Origin: a virus
Virus record (IMG/VR): IMGVR_UViG_3300020053_000020
Span: 1 to 46,452 of that record
Length of the DNA: 46,452 nucleotides
Strand: one strand, 5' to 3'
This document shows positions 30,041 to 37,748 of the stretch, one piece after another. Positions within the stretch are counted from its first letter, which is position 1. Every line of letters begins with the position of its first letter. The position numbers were made by a program, and so were the translations under genes. The notes under the pieces are model-generated. The model searched no databases and had not been told where the DNA came from. It saw only the letters and a program-made list of their open reading frames with translations.

Positions 30041-31108
30041 ATGAGATTAAGAGAAATTACATCTAACATTAAACAGCCAATTAACGAATTTGATATTTTA
30101 GGCGGATTAAAATGGCTTGGCAGGGCCGCACTAAGTGGGCCAGCAACTGCCGCACAAATTGCGTTAACACCTAGTTCTACATCCGCATGGGACACTACTG
30201 ATGCTCCGGCTATGTTGTATAATAAATTACGTGCAGACGGACGAGATGAAGCAACTGCAAATGCCGCGGCATTAGAACTTAGAGATAGAATTAGTCGAGG
30301 CGATCACACCGCTATTCAAACATACAGAGATGCTACAGGGGACACTGGCCAATTGCCATGGGACTTACAAGATTTACAAACTTCAATTGATCAAAGAATT
30401 GCATCAGGTGGCGGACGTGGAAACGGTGCCGCTGAACTTGCTCAAAGGCGAGCAGATGCGGCAAATGGTGTTCCAGGAGCAGGTCCTGCTCCAACAGACA
30501 GTCCAAAAGCAGATACTACTGCTCCACAACAGCCATCTACACCTGGTGCAAGTGATTCATCTAATGCGCCAAGTAGCACAACGGATACTAGACCATCAAC
30601 TACTGCTCCTAAGACTACTACTGCTCCTAAACAACCAGATGCTGTTCCAACTTCTGTTGCAAATTTGCCTAATGTTGTTAAAGACGCAGGCGCCGCTCAA
30701 GCACTAGCACAATCTAATCCACAAACATCAGCACAATGGGCTGATGGTATTGCAAAAGCAACTGGTGGTACGCTAGGTGCATCAACTGTACAGTCGTTAG
30801 CACAAGGTGCTATGAAATATGCTTTGCCAGCGGCAGCTGTAGTTGCATTGTTATACGGTGGTAAAAAATTGCTTGATTATGCAGGTTCTAAAAAGAAAAA
30901 AGAATCAATAGGTGAAAATAGCTCTGCTCCAATAGTTGCCGCTAATGTGGCATCTGTTGCTAATCCTCAACACGCAAAAGGCCATGTTGGAAAAGATAAA
31001 AATGGCTTACCAAAGAAAAACTCAAAGAAACAACCTGGTACTAATTTAGTAATAAATGCACTAGATGATGACGAGGGCTTCTTTGGCTCCAAGACAATCA
31101 AAAGATAA
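30041..31108 (+). CDS. Putative packaged protein with Pro/Thr/Ser-rich linker and membrane-like segment
   Basis: 355 residues. The start MRLREITSNIKQPINE has the family opening, with I-N-E as the first cleavage-like site. Residues about 10-130 are helical and Ala-rich. Residues about 145-210 are a low-complexity P/T/S/A linker with TTAPK-type repeats. A hydrophobic segment with GG follows near 265-285 (YALPAAAVVALLYGGKKLL), then a Lys-rich tail. This layout (head, linker, membrane-like helix) could suit a protein passing through or inserting in the envelope on ejection. No known domain is recognised. Confidence 0.5.
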   Translation: MRLREITSNIKQPINEFDILGGLKWLGRAALSGPATAAQIALTPSSTSAWDTTDAPAMLYNKLRADGRDEATANAAALELRDRISRGDHTAIQTYRDATGDTGQLPWDLQDLQTSIDQRIASGGGRGNGAAELAQRRADAANGVPGAGPAPTDSPKADTTAPQQPSTPGASDSSNAPSSTTDTRPSTTAPKTTTAPKQPDAVPTSVANLPNVVKDAGAAQALAQSNPQTSAQWADGIAKATGGTLGASTVQSLAQGAMKYALPAAAVVALLYGGKKLLDYAGSKKKKESIGENSSAPIVAANVASVANPQHAKGHVGKDKNGLPKKNSKKQPGTNLVINALDDDEGFFGSKTIKR

Positions 31109-31111
31109 ATA
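31104..31111 (+). promoter_or_regulatory. Candidate T4-type late promoter (GATAAATA)
   Basis: Seven of eight bases match TATAAATA; it overlaps the stop codon of the upstream gene. The 16 bases taaatactgtatagga at 31106-31121 are identical to those at 1404-1419. The ATG at 31129 follows at a typical distance. Confidence 0.7.
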
Positions 31112-31128
31112 CTGTATAGGAAAACACA

Positions 31129-32091
31129 ATGAGAGAAAAACATTTAAAAGAAACTGGTTTAGCCGATATGGCATTTAAGGTTGAACAAGACCACGAAGTT
31201 CAAATGGCTCGTGCCGAATTATATAAACTAGCTAAGTATGCAATCAAATTACACGAAATGCTTAAAGGTGTATCAGAGCAACAAGGTTTAGAAGGTTGGG
31301 TGCAAGCTAAGATTACAAAGGCCGCTGACTATGTTTCAAGTGTTTATCATCATATGGATTACGAAACTAAGTTTGAAGAAGTAACAGAATCCAATAAATC
31401 AATTGTAGAAGGCATCGACTCTCCAATAGTGACGATGACTATTCCAAACACAACTCCTGAGATGGCAGAAAAAATGGAGAGAATTGCTAACGAAAAGAAC
31501 ATCGAGTTTTCAAAACAAGGAAACACTGTTTTTTTGAAGGGTAAAAGAATTGATATGACAATGCTTACAACTAAAATGGCTATTGCTCAGACAAACATAC
31601 CAATGGTTCCTGTTGAACCAAAGCGTGGCACTCCAGGTAATCCAATCGGCATGTCTAAGGATCAAATGGCAGATCCTGCTAATCAAGACCTAATGCAAAA
31701 AGCAAGACGTATGGATGCATTAGGTGATAGTGTAAACTATAAAGGTTTTTTAAGCAGTTTATTAGAAGAAAAAGTAACAAATAAGTTATCTGAAAAAGTA
31801 GAAATGTGTCCAAAAGCATGTTGCGGGAAACCTGTAACAGAATGCTCATGTGGACCAGATTGTAAACATTGTGATTGCTACGAAAAGAACAAGGCAATGA
31901 AGGAATCTAAAAATAACCTATGTGAAGATTGCGGTAAAGAAAAACTTACCAAAACAGAAATGACAGAAATTGCTAATCTAGAAGAAGGCAAAAAACACGG
32001 CAATAGTAAAGTTTATGACAAATGCTGGAAAGGCTGTCGTAAAGTTGCAGGCAAAAAACGTGGTGAGCCAGGCTCGTGCAAGTGTGACTAA
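31129..32091 (+). CDS. Putative head-region protein with Cys-rich metal-binding modules
   Basis: 320 residues, behind its own late-promoter-like element. The N-terminal part is helical and includes GWVQAKITKAADYVSSVYHH, a segment I recall from T4-like marine phages. The middle has a small alpha/beta part (EFSKQGNTVFLKGKRIDMT). The C-terminus holds about 15 cysteines in clusters (CPKACCGKPVTECSCGPDC, CKHCDCYEKN, CEDCGKEK, KCWKGCRKV, CKCD), probably binding several metal ions. The start MREKHLKE-T is a weak match to the cargo signal. Co-location with the preceding genes suggests a packaged or core protein. Confidence 0.5.
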   Translation: MREKHLKETGLADMAFKVEQDHEVQMARAELYKLAKYAIKLHEMLKGVSEQQGLEGWVQAKITKAADYVSSVYHHMDYETKFEEVTESNKSIVEGIDSPIVTMTIPNTTPEMAEKMERIANEKNIEFSKQGNTVFLKGKRIDMTMLTTKMAIAQTNIPMVPVEPKRGTPGNPIGMSKDQMADPANQDLMQKARRMDALGDSVNYKGFLSSLLEEKVTNKLSEKVEMCPKACCGKPVTECSCGPDCKHCDCYEKNKAMKESKNNLCEDCGKEKLTKTEMTEIANLEEGKKHGNSKVYDKCWKGCRKVAGKKRGEPGSCKCD

Positions 32092-32721
32092 ATGTCTCAA
32101 TCATCCATTGGTGGTTACTATCTAGAAGACAGTGCCGAAGATTTTGTTTGGCAAACAATAGATCCAGATCATATCTGGGTTATGGATAAACTAATACTTT
32201 CACGTAAATTAAAATATAATAGTGGCCCGGTCGGACTTGATGTTCCGCATCCGGGCTTTTATATTGTACGTCCTTGTGTTAACATGTTAGGACTAGGACT
32301 AGGCGCTCAAAAGGTTTGGATCGAACAACAAACAATACATCTTCCATTAGGACACTTTTGGTGCGAGTTTTTCGAAGGCGATCATTACAGCATAGATTAC
32401 TTCAAAGGTAAGCAAATGCTATGTGTACAAGGTAAAAAACCTGAAGATACATTTACAAAGTGGACTGATTGGCGCAGAGATGATAAGAAATTTACGTTTC
32501 CCACATTACTAAATGAATTAGTTGAACATCATCCTTGGATGAACTGCGAGTTTATAGGTAACAAACTCATCGAAGTACACCTAAGACGCAACGAAGACTT
32601 TGATGGCAACATCAATCATTTCATTCCAGTCTGGAAAGGGCAGGATACTACTCCGCCCAAAGGATACACGTATCGTGAATACCCAGACATCCACGACAGA
32701 ATTGGTGCTTTTGTTAAATAA
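32092..32721 (+). CDS. Conserved protein of unknown function, possibly ATP-grasp-like
   Basis: 209 residues, starting directly at the preceding stop. Segments HPGFYIVRPCVNMLGLGLGA, LPLGHFWCEFFEGDHYSIDY and NCEFIGNKLIEVHLRRNEDF follow one another in the way of a reduced ATP-grasp domain (nucleotide-binding strand, acidic pair, N-E-x-H-R end). However, the match is loose and the N-terminal lobe is short. It contains an internal hairpin at 32225-32256. Function unknown; ligase or kinase activity is only a suggestion. Confidence 0.5.
   Translation: MSQSSIGGYYLEDSAEDFVWQTIDPDHIWVMDKLILSRKLKYNSGPVGLDVPHPGFYIVRPCVNMLGLGLGAQKVWIEQQTIHLPLGHFWCEFFEGDHYSIDYFKGKQMLCVQGKKPEDTFTKWTDWRRDDKKFTFPTLLNELVEHHPWMNCEFIGNKLIEVHLRRNEDFDGNINHFIPVWKGQDTTPPKGYTYREYPDIHDRIGAFVK
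32225..32260 (+). terminator. Intragenic terminator-like hairpin
   Basis: GCCCGG (32225-32230) pairs with CCGGGC (32251-32256), with an inner CGGA/TCCG helix, and TTTT follows at 32257-32260. It lies inside a gene, so full termination would truncate it. It may be partial attenuation or chance. Confidence 0.3.
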
Positions 32722-32726
32722 AACGC

Positions 32727-32755
32727 TTGACAAAGCCTAAATAATCATATATAAT
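32727..32755 (+). promoter_or_regulatory. Early sigma70-type promoter (TTGACA-N17-TATAAT)
   Basis: Exact consensus boxes at 32727-32732 and 32750-32755 with a 17-base spacer, in the 67-base gap before the DsbA-like gene. It marks the switch from the late cargo region to the early region on the right. Confidence 0.88.
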
Positions 32756-32788
32756 TAACTTAAATTACAACTCAACAAGGAGAAAACT

Positions 32789-33049
32789 ATGAGCGATCGT
32801 ACCTATGGTGCAGAAGAAAAAGCAAAACTCGAGCGTCTTGTCAATGAAGGCGCAACAGTTCTAAGAGAAATTGAAGATCTTACAATGGGTCTTAAAGAAA
32901 CAGTTAAAGCCGTAGCAGAAGAACTAGATATTAAACCAGCACTAATTAACAAAGCTATCAAAGTAGCACACAAAGGTGACTGGGATAAAGTAAACGATGA
33001 GTTTGAAGATCTTGAAACACTAGTTGTTACTGTTGGGAAAGACAAATAA
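32789..33049 (+). CDS. dsbA: DsbA-like dsDNA-binding protein
   Basis: 86 residues, helical and charged: LERLVNEGATVLREIEDLTMG, LKETVKAVAEELDIKPALIN, KAIKVAHKGDWDKVND. It fits the small double-stranded DNA-binding protein DsbA of T4-like phages, thought to bind late-promoter regions, in size, helical composition and the central E-L-D-I-K-P region. It has a strong AAGGAG ribosome site and is the first gene after a perfect early promoter, which would suit an early transcription factor. Assignment is by pattern recollection. Confidence 0.65.
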   Translation: MSDRTYGAEEKAKLERLVNEGATVLREIEDLTMGLKETVKAVAEELDIKPALINKAIKVAHKGDWDKVNDEFEDLETLVVTVGKDK

Positions 33050-33052
33050 TAA

Positions 33053-33334
33053 GTGGAAAAAATAAAAGACTTTTGGCTAGATAGTTATACTAGTGATAAA
33101 ACTGCATTTGCATTTGAACTTGTAAGTTTTATATTTACAGTTGGTGCAAGTATGACACTAGCCTTAAATGCCAAAGATCCAAATATGCTTATTGTGTATC
33201 CAGGGTTTTTTGTTGGAAGTATAACTCAAGCGTATGCAAGTTATCGTAGAGGAGCGGCATGGGTATTGCTGTTGACTACTTATTTTGCATGTGTTAACAT
33301 TTTTGGATTTGGAGTTGCATCACAATGGTGGTAG
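33053..33334 (+). CDS. Small three-TM membrane protein (93 aa)
   Basis: GTG start at 33053, 4 bases after the DsbA-like stop. Three hydrophobic segments are visible at about 18-38 (FAFELVSFIFTVGASMTLAL), 46-60 (LIVYPGFFVGSITQA) and 68-88 (AAWVLLLTTYFACVNIFGFG). Size and topology recall half-transporters such as SemiSWEET, but no family motif is convincing. It forms a cluster with two further small membrane proteins downstream, all in the same early unit. Confidence 0.55.
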   Translation: MEKIKDFWLDSYTSDKTAFAFELVSFIFTVGASMTLALNAKDPNMLIVYPGFFVGSITQAYASYRRGAAWVLLLTTYFACVNIFGFGVASQWW

Positions 33335-33426
33335 AAGTTTTAAAACTTTTAGGACTTCTTGTATTATTTTATGCTGTTCCTATCGGAGCATTAATAATGT
33401 GGAATAATGAGGACCCAAAAAAATGA
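33325..33426 (+). CDS. Tiny single-TM membrane protein (33 aa)
   Basis: ATG at 33325, overlapping the previous gene by 10 bases and the next by four (ATGA at 33423). The product is almost entirely one membrane helix (about 5-25, LKLLGLLVLFYAVPIGALIM) with a polar NNEDPKK tail. The overlap on both sides supports it as a translated gene bridging two membrane proteins. Function unknown. Confidence 0.5.
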   Translation: MVVEVLKLLGLLVLFYAVPIGALIMWNNEDPKK

Positions 33427-33641
33427 TAGTAAAACCTTACCAGTGGTTAGCTTGGTTCAGTACAGCTTGTTTGTTAGTTGCCGCTACACTAGCCGCATTT
33501 AATATCTATCCTTGGTACATCTTTGCGTTTATTGGCAGTAATAGTCTTTGGGTACTAATAGGTATTCTATGGAAAGAAAAAAGTTTGATTGTGCTAAACG
33601 CAGGACTAACCGCAATTTACATTGCGGGATTGATGTTCTGA
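33423..33641 (+). CDS. Small three-TM membrane protein (72 aa)
   Basis: Overlaps the previous tiny gene by four bases. Three hydrophobic segments fill the protein: about 8-25 (WLAWFSTACLLVAATLAA), 28-49 (IYPWYIFAFIGSNSLWVLIGIL) and 54-72 (SLIVLNAGLTAIYIAGLMF). It could work with the three-TM protein at 33053 as a heteromeric channel or transporter. No known family is claimed. It is followed by a 74-base gap in which I see no RNA gene. Confidence 0.55.
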   Translation: MIVKPYQWLAWFSTACLLVAATLAAFNIYPWYIFAFIGSNSLWVLIGILWKEKSLIVLNAGLTAIYIAGLMF

Positions 33642-33715
33642 TAAGTAATAATAACGCCAATAGCAATAGCTAGGTAAGTAGATGGTTAAGTTGGCCACAA
33701 GCAACGTAGGAAAAA

Positions 33716-34318
33716 ATGAAATTATCGTGTAGTACAATGTACATTTCTCAGCCCGTCGCTATTAGACATGGTGCAATCGGCTTTAGTAAACAATTCCGAC
33801 AATCTATTATTGAACACTTTCTTAAATTGAAAGAAGAAAGTGAACCTACGCACGAGTCTTGGAAAACCGGACACGATATTCATCTTGACCATAACATACT
33901 CAATCCATTACTAGACAAAATACACTTATGGTATTGTCATAATGTTGTAGGACCTCGCGGTCCTAAATTTATAACTAGTCAAGTTTGGAATAATACTCAA
34001 CGTTTAAATATTGATGCTGAAGTATGGTTCCAAGAGAGCTTACCTGGGCAAGGTTGCCCACAACATGAACATGGCACATTAAGCCGTTATAGCTGGGTAT
34101 ATTACTTAGATGTTGGTGAAAGTAATAGTCCACTTACATTTGTTGAAATGAAAGAAACAAAAAACGAAGTATTTCCGGTTGACGAAATACATCTTCCTGT
34201 GTATAATGATATGATAGTTATGTTTCCAAGTAACATACATCATAAAGTTTATCCTGTAAACACAACCAGGTATATACTAGCAGGAAATATTAACGATATC
34301 TCGTATAAGGAGAATTAA
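33716..34318 (+). CDS. 2OG-Fe(II) oxygenase-like protein
   Basis: 200 residues. The cupin-type core is seen in WFQESLPGQGCPQHEHGTLS (first iron His and following strand), YSWVYYLDVGESNSPLTFVE, then DMIVMFPSNIHHKVYPVNTTRY, where the second His and the Arg for 2-oxoglutarate lie. Probably a hydroxylase with unknown protein or small-molecule substrate. It is the second of three such proteins in the window. A TTGACG-N17-TATAAT promoter sits inside its 3' part and would drive the DNA polymerase gene that starts directly after its stop. Confidence 0.7.
   Translation: MKLSCSTMYISQPVAIRHGAIGFSKQFRQSIIEHFLKLKEESEPTHESWKTGHDIHLDHNILNPLLDKIHLWYCHNVVGPRGPKFITSQVWNNTQRLNIDAEVWFQESLPGQGCPQHEHGTLSRYSWVYYLDVGESNSPLTFVEMKETKNEVFPVDEIHLPVYNDMIVMFPSNIHHKVYPVNTTRYILAGNINDISYKEN
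33948..33965 (+). repeat. Intragenic perfect inverted repeat (7-bp stem, 4-base loop)
   Basis: Arms TAGGACC (33948-33954) and GGTCCTA (33959-33965) around TCGC, within the oxygenase gene where it encodes a G-P-R-G-P repeat. The coding symmetry may explain it, so regulatory meaning is uncertain. Confidence 0.5.
34179..34207 (+). promoter_or_regulatory. Intragenic early promoter (TTGACG-N17-TATAAT) for DNA polymerase
   Basis: TTGACG at 34179-34184 and TATAAT at 34202-34207 with a 17-base spacer, inside the 3' end of the oxygenase gene and about 110 bases before the polymerase start. Confidence 0.65.
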
Positions 34319-36991
34319 TTGAGTTACGTAGACGCATTATTTGATAGAGACAATGATATTATTCGTGTTGTCGAACGCAAGGACGGCAAAAGAGAGTATC
34401 GAGAGTATCAAGCAAAGTACACGTTTTATTATGAAGACCAACGTGGCAAATACAAAAGTATCTACGGAACTCCGTTGACTCGAATTGTATGCAAAAATAC
34501 AAAAGACTTTCGTAAAGAAGTTGCTATTAATAATAGTAAAAAACTATTTGAAAGTGATATCAATCCAATCTTCCAATGTTTGAGTGAAAACTATCTTAAC
34601 CAAGATGCTCCTAAACTAAACATTGCATTTTTCGATATTGAGACGGACTTTGATCCGGAACGAGGCTTTGCTGATCCTGCAGATCCATTTATGCCTATTA
34701 CATCAATATCTGTATATTTGCAGTGGTTAGAAACAATGGTGTGTCTTGCTGTTCCGCCTAAGACGCTTACTATGGACGAAGCAAAGAAAACACTTGAAGG
34801 TATTGACAATGTAATGTTGTTTGAAAAAGAAGGTGATATGATTGATACCTTCTTAACACTAATTGAAGATGCTGATATTTTAAGTGGTTGGAACAGTGAA
34901 GGTTATGATATTCCGTACACTGTAAATAGAACTAGTCGTGTACTAAGCAAAGATGACACACGTAGATTCTGCTTGTGGGGTCAGTTGCCTAAGAAGCGTG
35001 AATATGAAAAGTATGGGAAATCAGCTGTTACCTTTGACCTAATAGGTAGAGTGCATTTAGATAGTTTGGAATTATATCGTAAATACACATATGAAGAAAG
35101 ACACAGCTACAGGCTTGATGCCATTGGTGAGATCGAAGTTGGTGAAAACAAAGTCCCTTATGAAGGTACTTTGGACCAGTTGTACAACAATGACTTTAGA
35201 AAATTCATCGAATACAACATACAAGATACCGCACTACTGGACAAGCTGGACAAAAAACTAAGATTTATCGATCTTTCTAATTCGATTGCACACGAAAACA
35301 CAGTGATGCTACAAACCACTATGGGTGCTGTTGCTGTTACAGAGCAAGGTATTATTAACGAAGCACACAACAGAGGGTTGCAAGTACCTAATCGTCCAAA
35401 GCGCGATGATACAGAAAACACACAAGCCGCAGGTGCATATGTTGCGTTTCCTAAAAAGGGCTTACACAAGTGGATTGGATCAATGGATTTAAATTCACTA
35501 TACCCATCTGTAATTCGTGCATTAAATATGGATCCTGCAACTATCGTTGGACAAATTCGTCCTGATATAAGTGAGTCTCGTGTACGAGAAGATATGGGGC
35601 TACAGAAAAAGAGTTTTGCAGGTAGCTGGGAAGGACGCTTTAGTACAGAAGAATACGAAGCAGTTATGGACCAGCGCAAAGATATCGCACTAACTATTGA
35701 TTTTGAAAATGGTCAAACAGAAGTTTTAAGCGGTGCAGAAATACACAAATTAATTTTTGATAGTAATATGCCGTGGATGCTTAGTGCTAACGGCACAATC
35801 TTTACAACAGAATTTGAAGGAGTTATTCCTGGTCTATTAAAGCGTTGGTATAGTGAGCGTAAAGATCTGCAAAAGATGTTAAAAAAGGCAAAAGATGCAA
35901 AGAACGAAGCAGAAATTGAGTACTGGGATAAAAGACAACTTGTCAAAAAAATTAACCTTAATAGCTTGTATGGTGCTATTCTTAATCCTGGGTGTCGCTT
36001 TTTTGATAAACGTATTGGCCAGAGTACTACACTAACTGGTCGTACTATTGTTAAACATATGAGTGCAGAAGTTAACAAAGTTATTACTGGAGTATATGAT
36101 CATGTTGGCGAAGCAGTTATTTACGGTGACACTGACTCTGTATACTTTAGTGCGTGGCCTACTTTACATAAAGAAGTAGAAGCTGGTAACATTCCTTGGA
36201 CTAAAGAAAATGTAATTACACTTTATGATCAAGTATCAGAGGCGGCTAATGCAACGTTTTTTGATATGATGGCAAAATCATTCCATTGTCCAAAGAGTCG
36301 TAGTGATGTTATTGCGGCGGGTAGAGAAATTGTTGCAGAAAGCGGACTGTTCATTACTAAAAAGCGTTATGCGGCACTGGTGTATGACACGGAAGGTTTC
36401 CGTTCAGACGTAGATGGTAAGCCAGGTAAAGTCAAAGCTATGGGCTTAGACTTGCGCCGTTCAGATACTCCTGTGTTTATGCAAGAATTCCTAAGCGAAC
36501 TATTGCTTATGGTATTAACTGATAAGAAAGAAAAAGACATTCTTGAACGCATTACAGTGTTCCGTAAGGAGTTTAGTGCAAGACCAGGCTGGGAGAAAGG
36601 TTCACCTAAACGTGCAAACAAGATTGGGCATTATCAACGTCTTGAAGAAAAGCAAGGCAAAGCAAACATGCCTGGACACGTAAGAGCAAGCATCAACTGG
36701 AACACGCTGAAGCGTATGAACGGTGACAAGTACTCGCAAGAGATTGTAGACGGTATGAAAGTTATTGTTTGTAAACTAAAACAGAATCCATTGGGCTATA
36801 CAAGTGTCGCTTATCCAACAGATGAGCTACGTATTCCAGAATGGTTTAAGGAACTGCCGTTTGATGATGCGGCAATGGCAGAAACTATCATCGATAATAA
36901 ACTGGACAATCTAATTGGTGTGTTGAATTATTCATTAGAAGATACTAAACAACACACTACATTTAATAGTTTGTTCGACTTCGGAGACTAA
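34319..36991 (+). CDS. 43: Family B DNA polymerase (gp43)
   Basis: 890 residues, close to T4 gp43 (898). It starts with TTG at 34319, 6 bases after AAGGAG. The 3'-5' exonuclease has D106 and E108 (FFDIETD), a second motif in GWNSEGYDIPY and a third in YNIQDTALLD. Polymerase motif A is SMDLNSLYPSVI with D390, motif B is KKINLNSLYGA, and motif C is YGDTDSVYF with D604 and D606. All catalytic residues are present, so it is an active replicative polymerase with proofreading. It begins immediately after the oxygenase stop and probably has its own early promoter inside that gene. The regA and 62 genes usually nearby are absent here. Confidence 0.97.
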   Translation: MSYVDALFDRDNDIIRVVERKDGKREYREYQAKYTFYYEDQRGKYKSIYGTPLTRIVCKNTKDFRKEVAINNSKKLFESDINPIFQCLSENYLNQDAPKLNIAFFDIETDFDPERGFADPADPFMPITSISVYLQWLETMVCLAVPPKTLTMDEAKKTLEGIDNVMLFEKEGDMIDTFLTLIEDADILSGWNSEGYDIPYTVNRTSRVLSKDDTRRFCLWGQLPKKREYEKYGKSAVTFDLIGRVHLDSLELYRKYTYEERHSYRLDAIGEIEVGENKVPYEGTLDQLYNNDFRKFIEYNIQDTALLDKLDKKLRFIDLSNSIAHENTVMLQTTMGAVAVTEQGIINEAHNRGLQVPNRPKRDDTENTQAAGAYVAFPKKGLHKWIGSMDLNSLYPSVIRALNMDPATIVGQIRPDISESRVREDMGLQKKSFAGSWEGRFSTEEYEAVMDQRKDIALTIDFENGQTEVLSGAEIHKLIFDSNMPWMLSANGTIFTTEFEGVIPGLLKRWYSERKDLQKMLKKAKDAKNEAEIEYWDKRQLVKKINLNSLYGAILNPGCRFFDKRIGQSTTLTGRTIVKHMSAEVNKVITGVYDHVGEAVIYGDTDSVYFSAWPTLHKEVEAGNIPWTKENVITLYDQVSEAANATFFDMMAKSFHCPKSRSDVIAAGREIVAESGLFITKKRYAALVYDTEGFRSDVDGKPGKVKAMGLDLRRSDTPVFMQEFLSELLLMVLTDKKEKDILERITVFRKEFSARPGWEKGSPKRANKIGHYQRLEEKQGKANMPGHVRASINWNTLKRMNGDKYSQEIVDGMKVIVCKLKQNPLGYTSVAYPTDELRIPEWFKELPFDDAAMAETIIDNKLDNLIGVLNYSLEDTKQHTTFNSLFDFGD

Positions 36992-36992
36992 T

Positions 36993-37748
36993 ATGAAATT
37001 AACTTTAATCGGATACGGATTTGTAGGCAAGGCTGTATATGAACTACTAAAAAATCATTATGATATTAAAATTGTAGATCCTACTTATAATAACAATGAA
37101 ATTCAAGACGACAGTGACGGATATATCGTGTGTGTGCCAACTCCATCGACTGTAACTGGTGTATGTGATATGTCTATTGTTGAGTCAGTAATTAAAGAAT
37201 GTCCTAATAGCAAACCTATCTTAATTAAAAGTACTATTAGTTTAGAAGGATGGAAACAACTTGAAACATACAATAAAGAAATTACGTTTAGTCCTGAATT
37301 TTTAACTGCGGCAAATGCCAATGAAGATTTTAAAAACCAAGATAAGATGTTATTTGGTGGTGGTAATAAAGAATTTTGGAATGATGTGTTTATAGAATGT
37401 AAAGCCTTTAATCCAATATACGCAACAGTAGAAGAATTAATTTTAACAAAGTATTTACGAAATAGTTTTTTAGCAACAAAGGTTGCTTTCTTTAATGAAG
37501 CGTTTAATCTATGTGAAACAGCAGGCATAGATTATAATCAAGTTAAGGCATTGGTAGGAATGGACGATAGGATTACACATAGTCATATGCAGGTTCCTGG
37601 TCCAGATGGTGAAAGAGGATTTGGCGGCGCTTGTTTTCCTAAAGACACAAAAGCATTACTACATAGTGCAGAAGAAATTGGATGTTCGCTACTAATCTTA
37701 GAAAGTGCTGTAAAAAGTAATCAACAACTTAGGAGTAAAAATGACTAA
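36993..37748 (+). CDS. UDP-sugar 6-dehydrogenase-like protein lacking the C-terminal domain
   Basis: 251 residues. It has an N-terminal Rossmann fold with G7-Y-G9-F-V-G12, then YIVCVPTPS, FSPEFL, a central helical dimer domain, and the catalytic cysteine C214 in GFGGACFPKDTKAL. This matches UDP-glucose/GDP-mannose dehydrogenases, which oxidise the sugar to a uronate, but the family's C-terminal UDP-binding domain (about 100 residues) is missing and the protein ends soon after the active site. It may therefore act on a different or smaller substrate. It overlaps the epimerase gene by 8 bases and forms a nucleotide-sugar set. Confidence 0.8.
   Translation: MKLTLIGYGFVGKAVYELLKNHYDIKIVDPTYNNNEIQDDSDGYIVCVPTPSTVTGVCDMSIVESVIKECPNSKPILIKSTISLEGWKQLETYNKEITFSPEFLTAANANEDFKNQDKMLFGGGNKEFWNDVFIECKAFNPIYATVEELILTKYLRNSFLATKVAFFNEAFNLCETAGIDYNQVKALVGMDDRITHSHMQVPGPDGERGFGGACFPKDTKALLHSAEEIGCSLLILESAVKSNQQLRSKND

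Noticed and set aside
30330-30707. Plus-strand frame (125 codons, Leu/Gln-rich) inside the gene at 30041
   Set aside because: Its composition (runs of L and Q) is what a +1 reading of the P/T/A-rich linker gives; no ribosome site or family signal.
33642-33715. 74-base gap considered as a tRNA or small RNA gene
   Set aside because: No cloverleaf pairing, no T-loop GTTCRANNC string and no terminator hairpin could be found; it looks like plain spacer with a ribosome site at its end.
35158-36078. Minus-strand frames within the DNA polymerase gene
   Set aside because: They lie fully antisense to conserved polymerase motifs A and B and show no domain or start signal.
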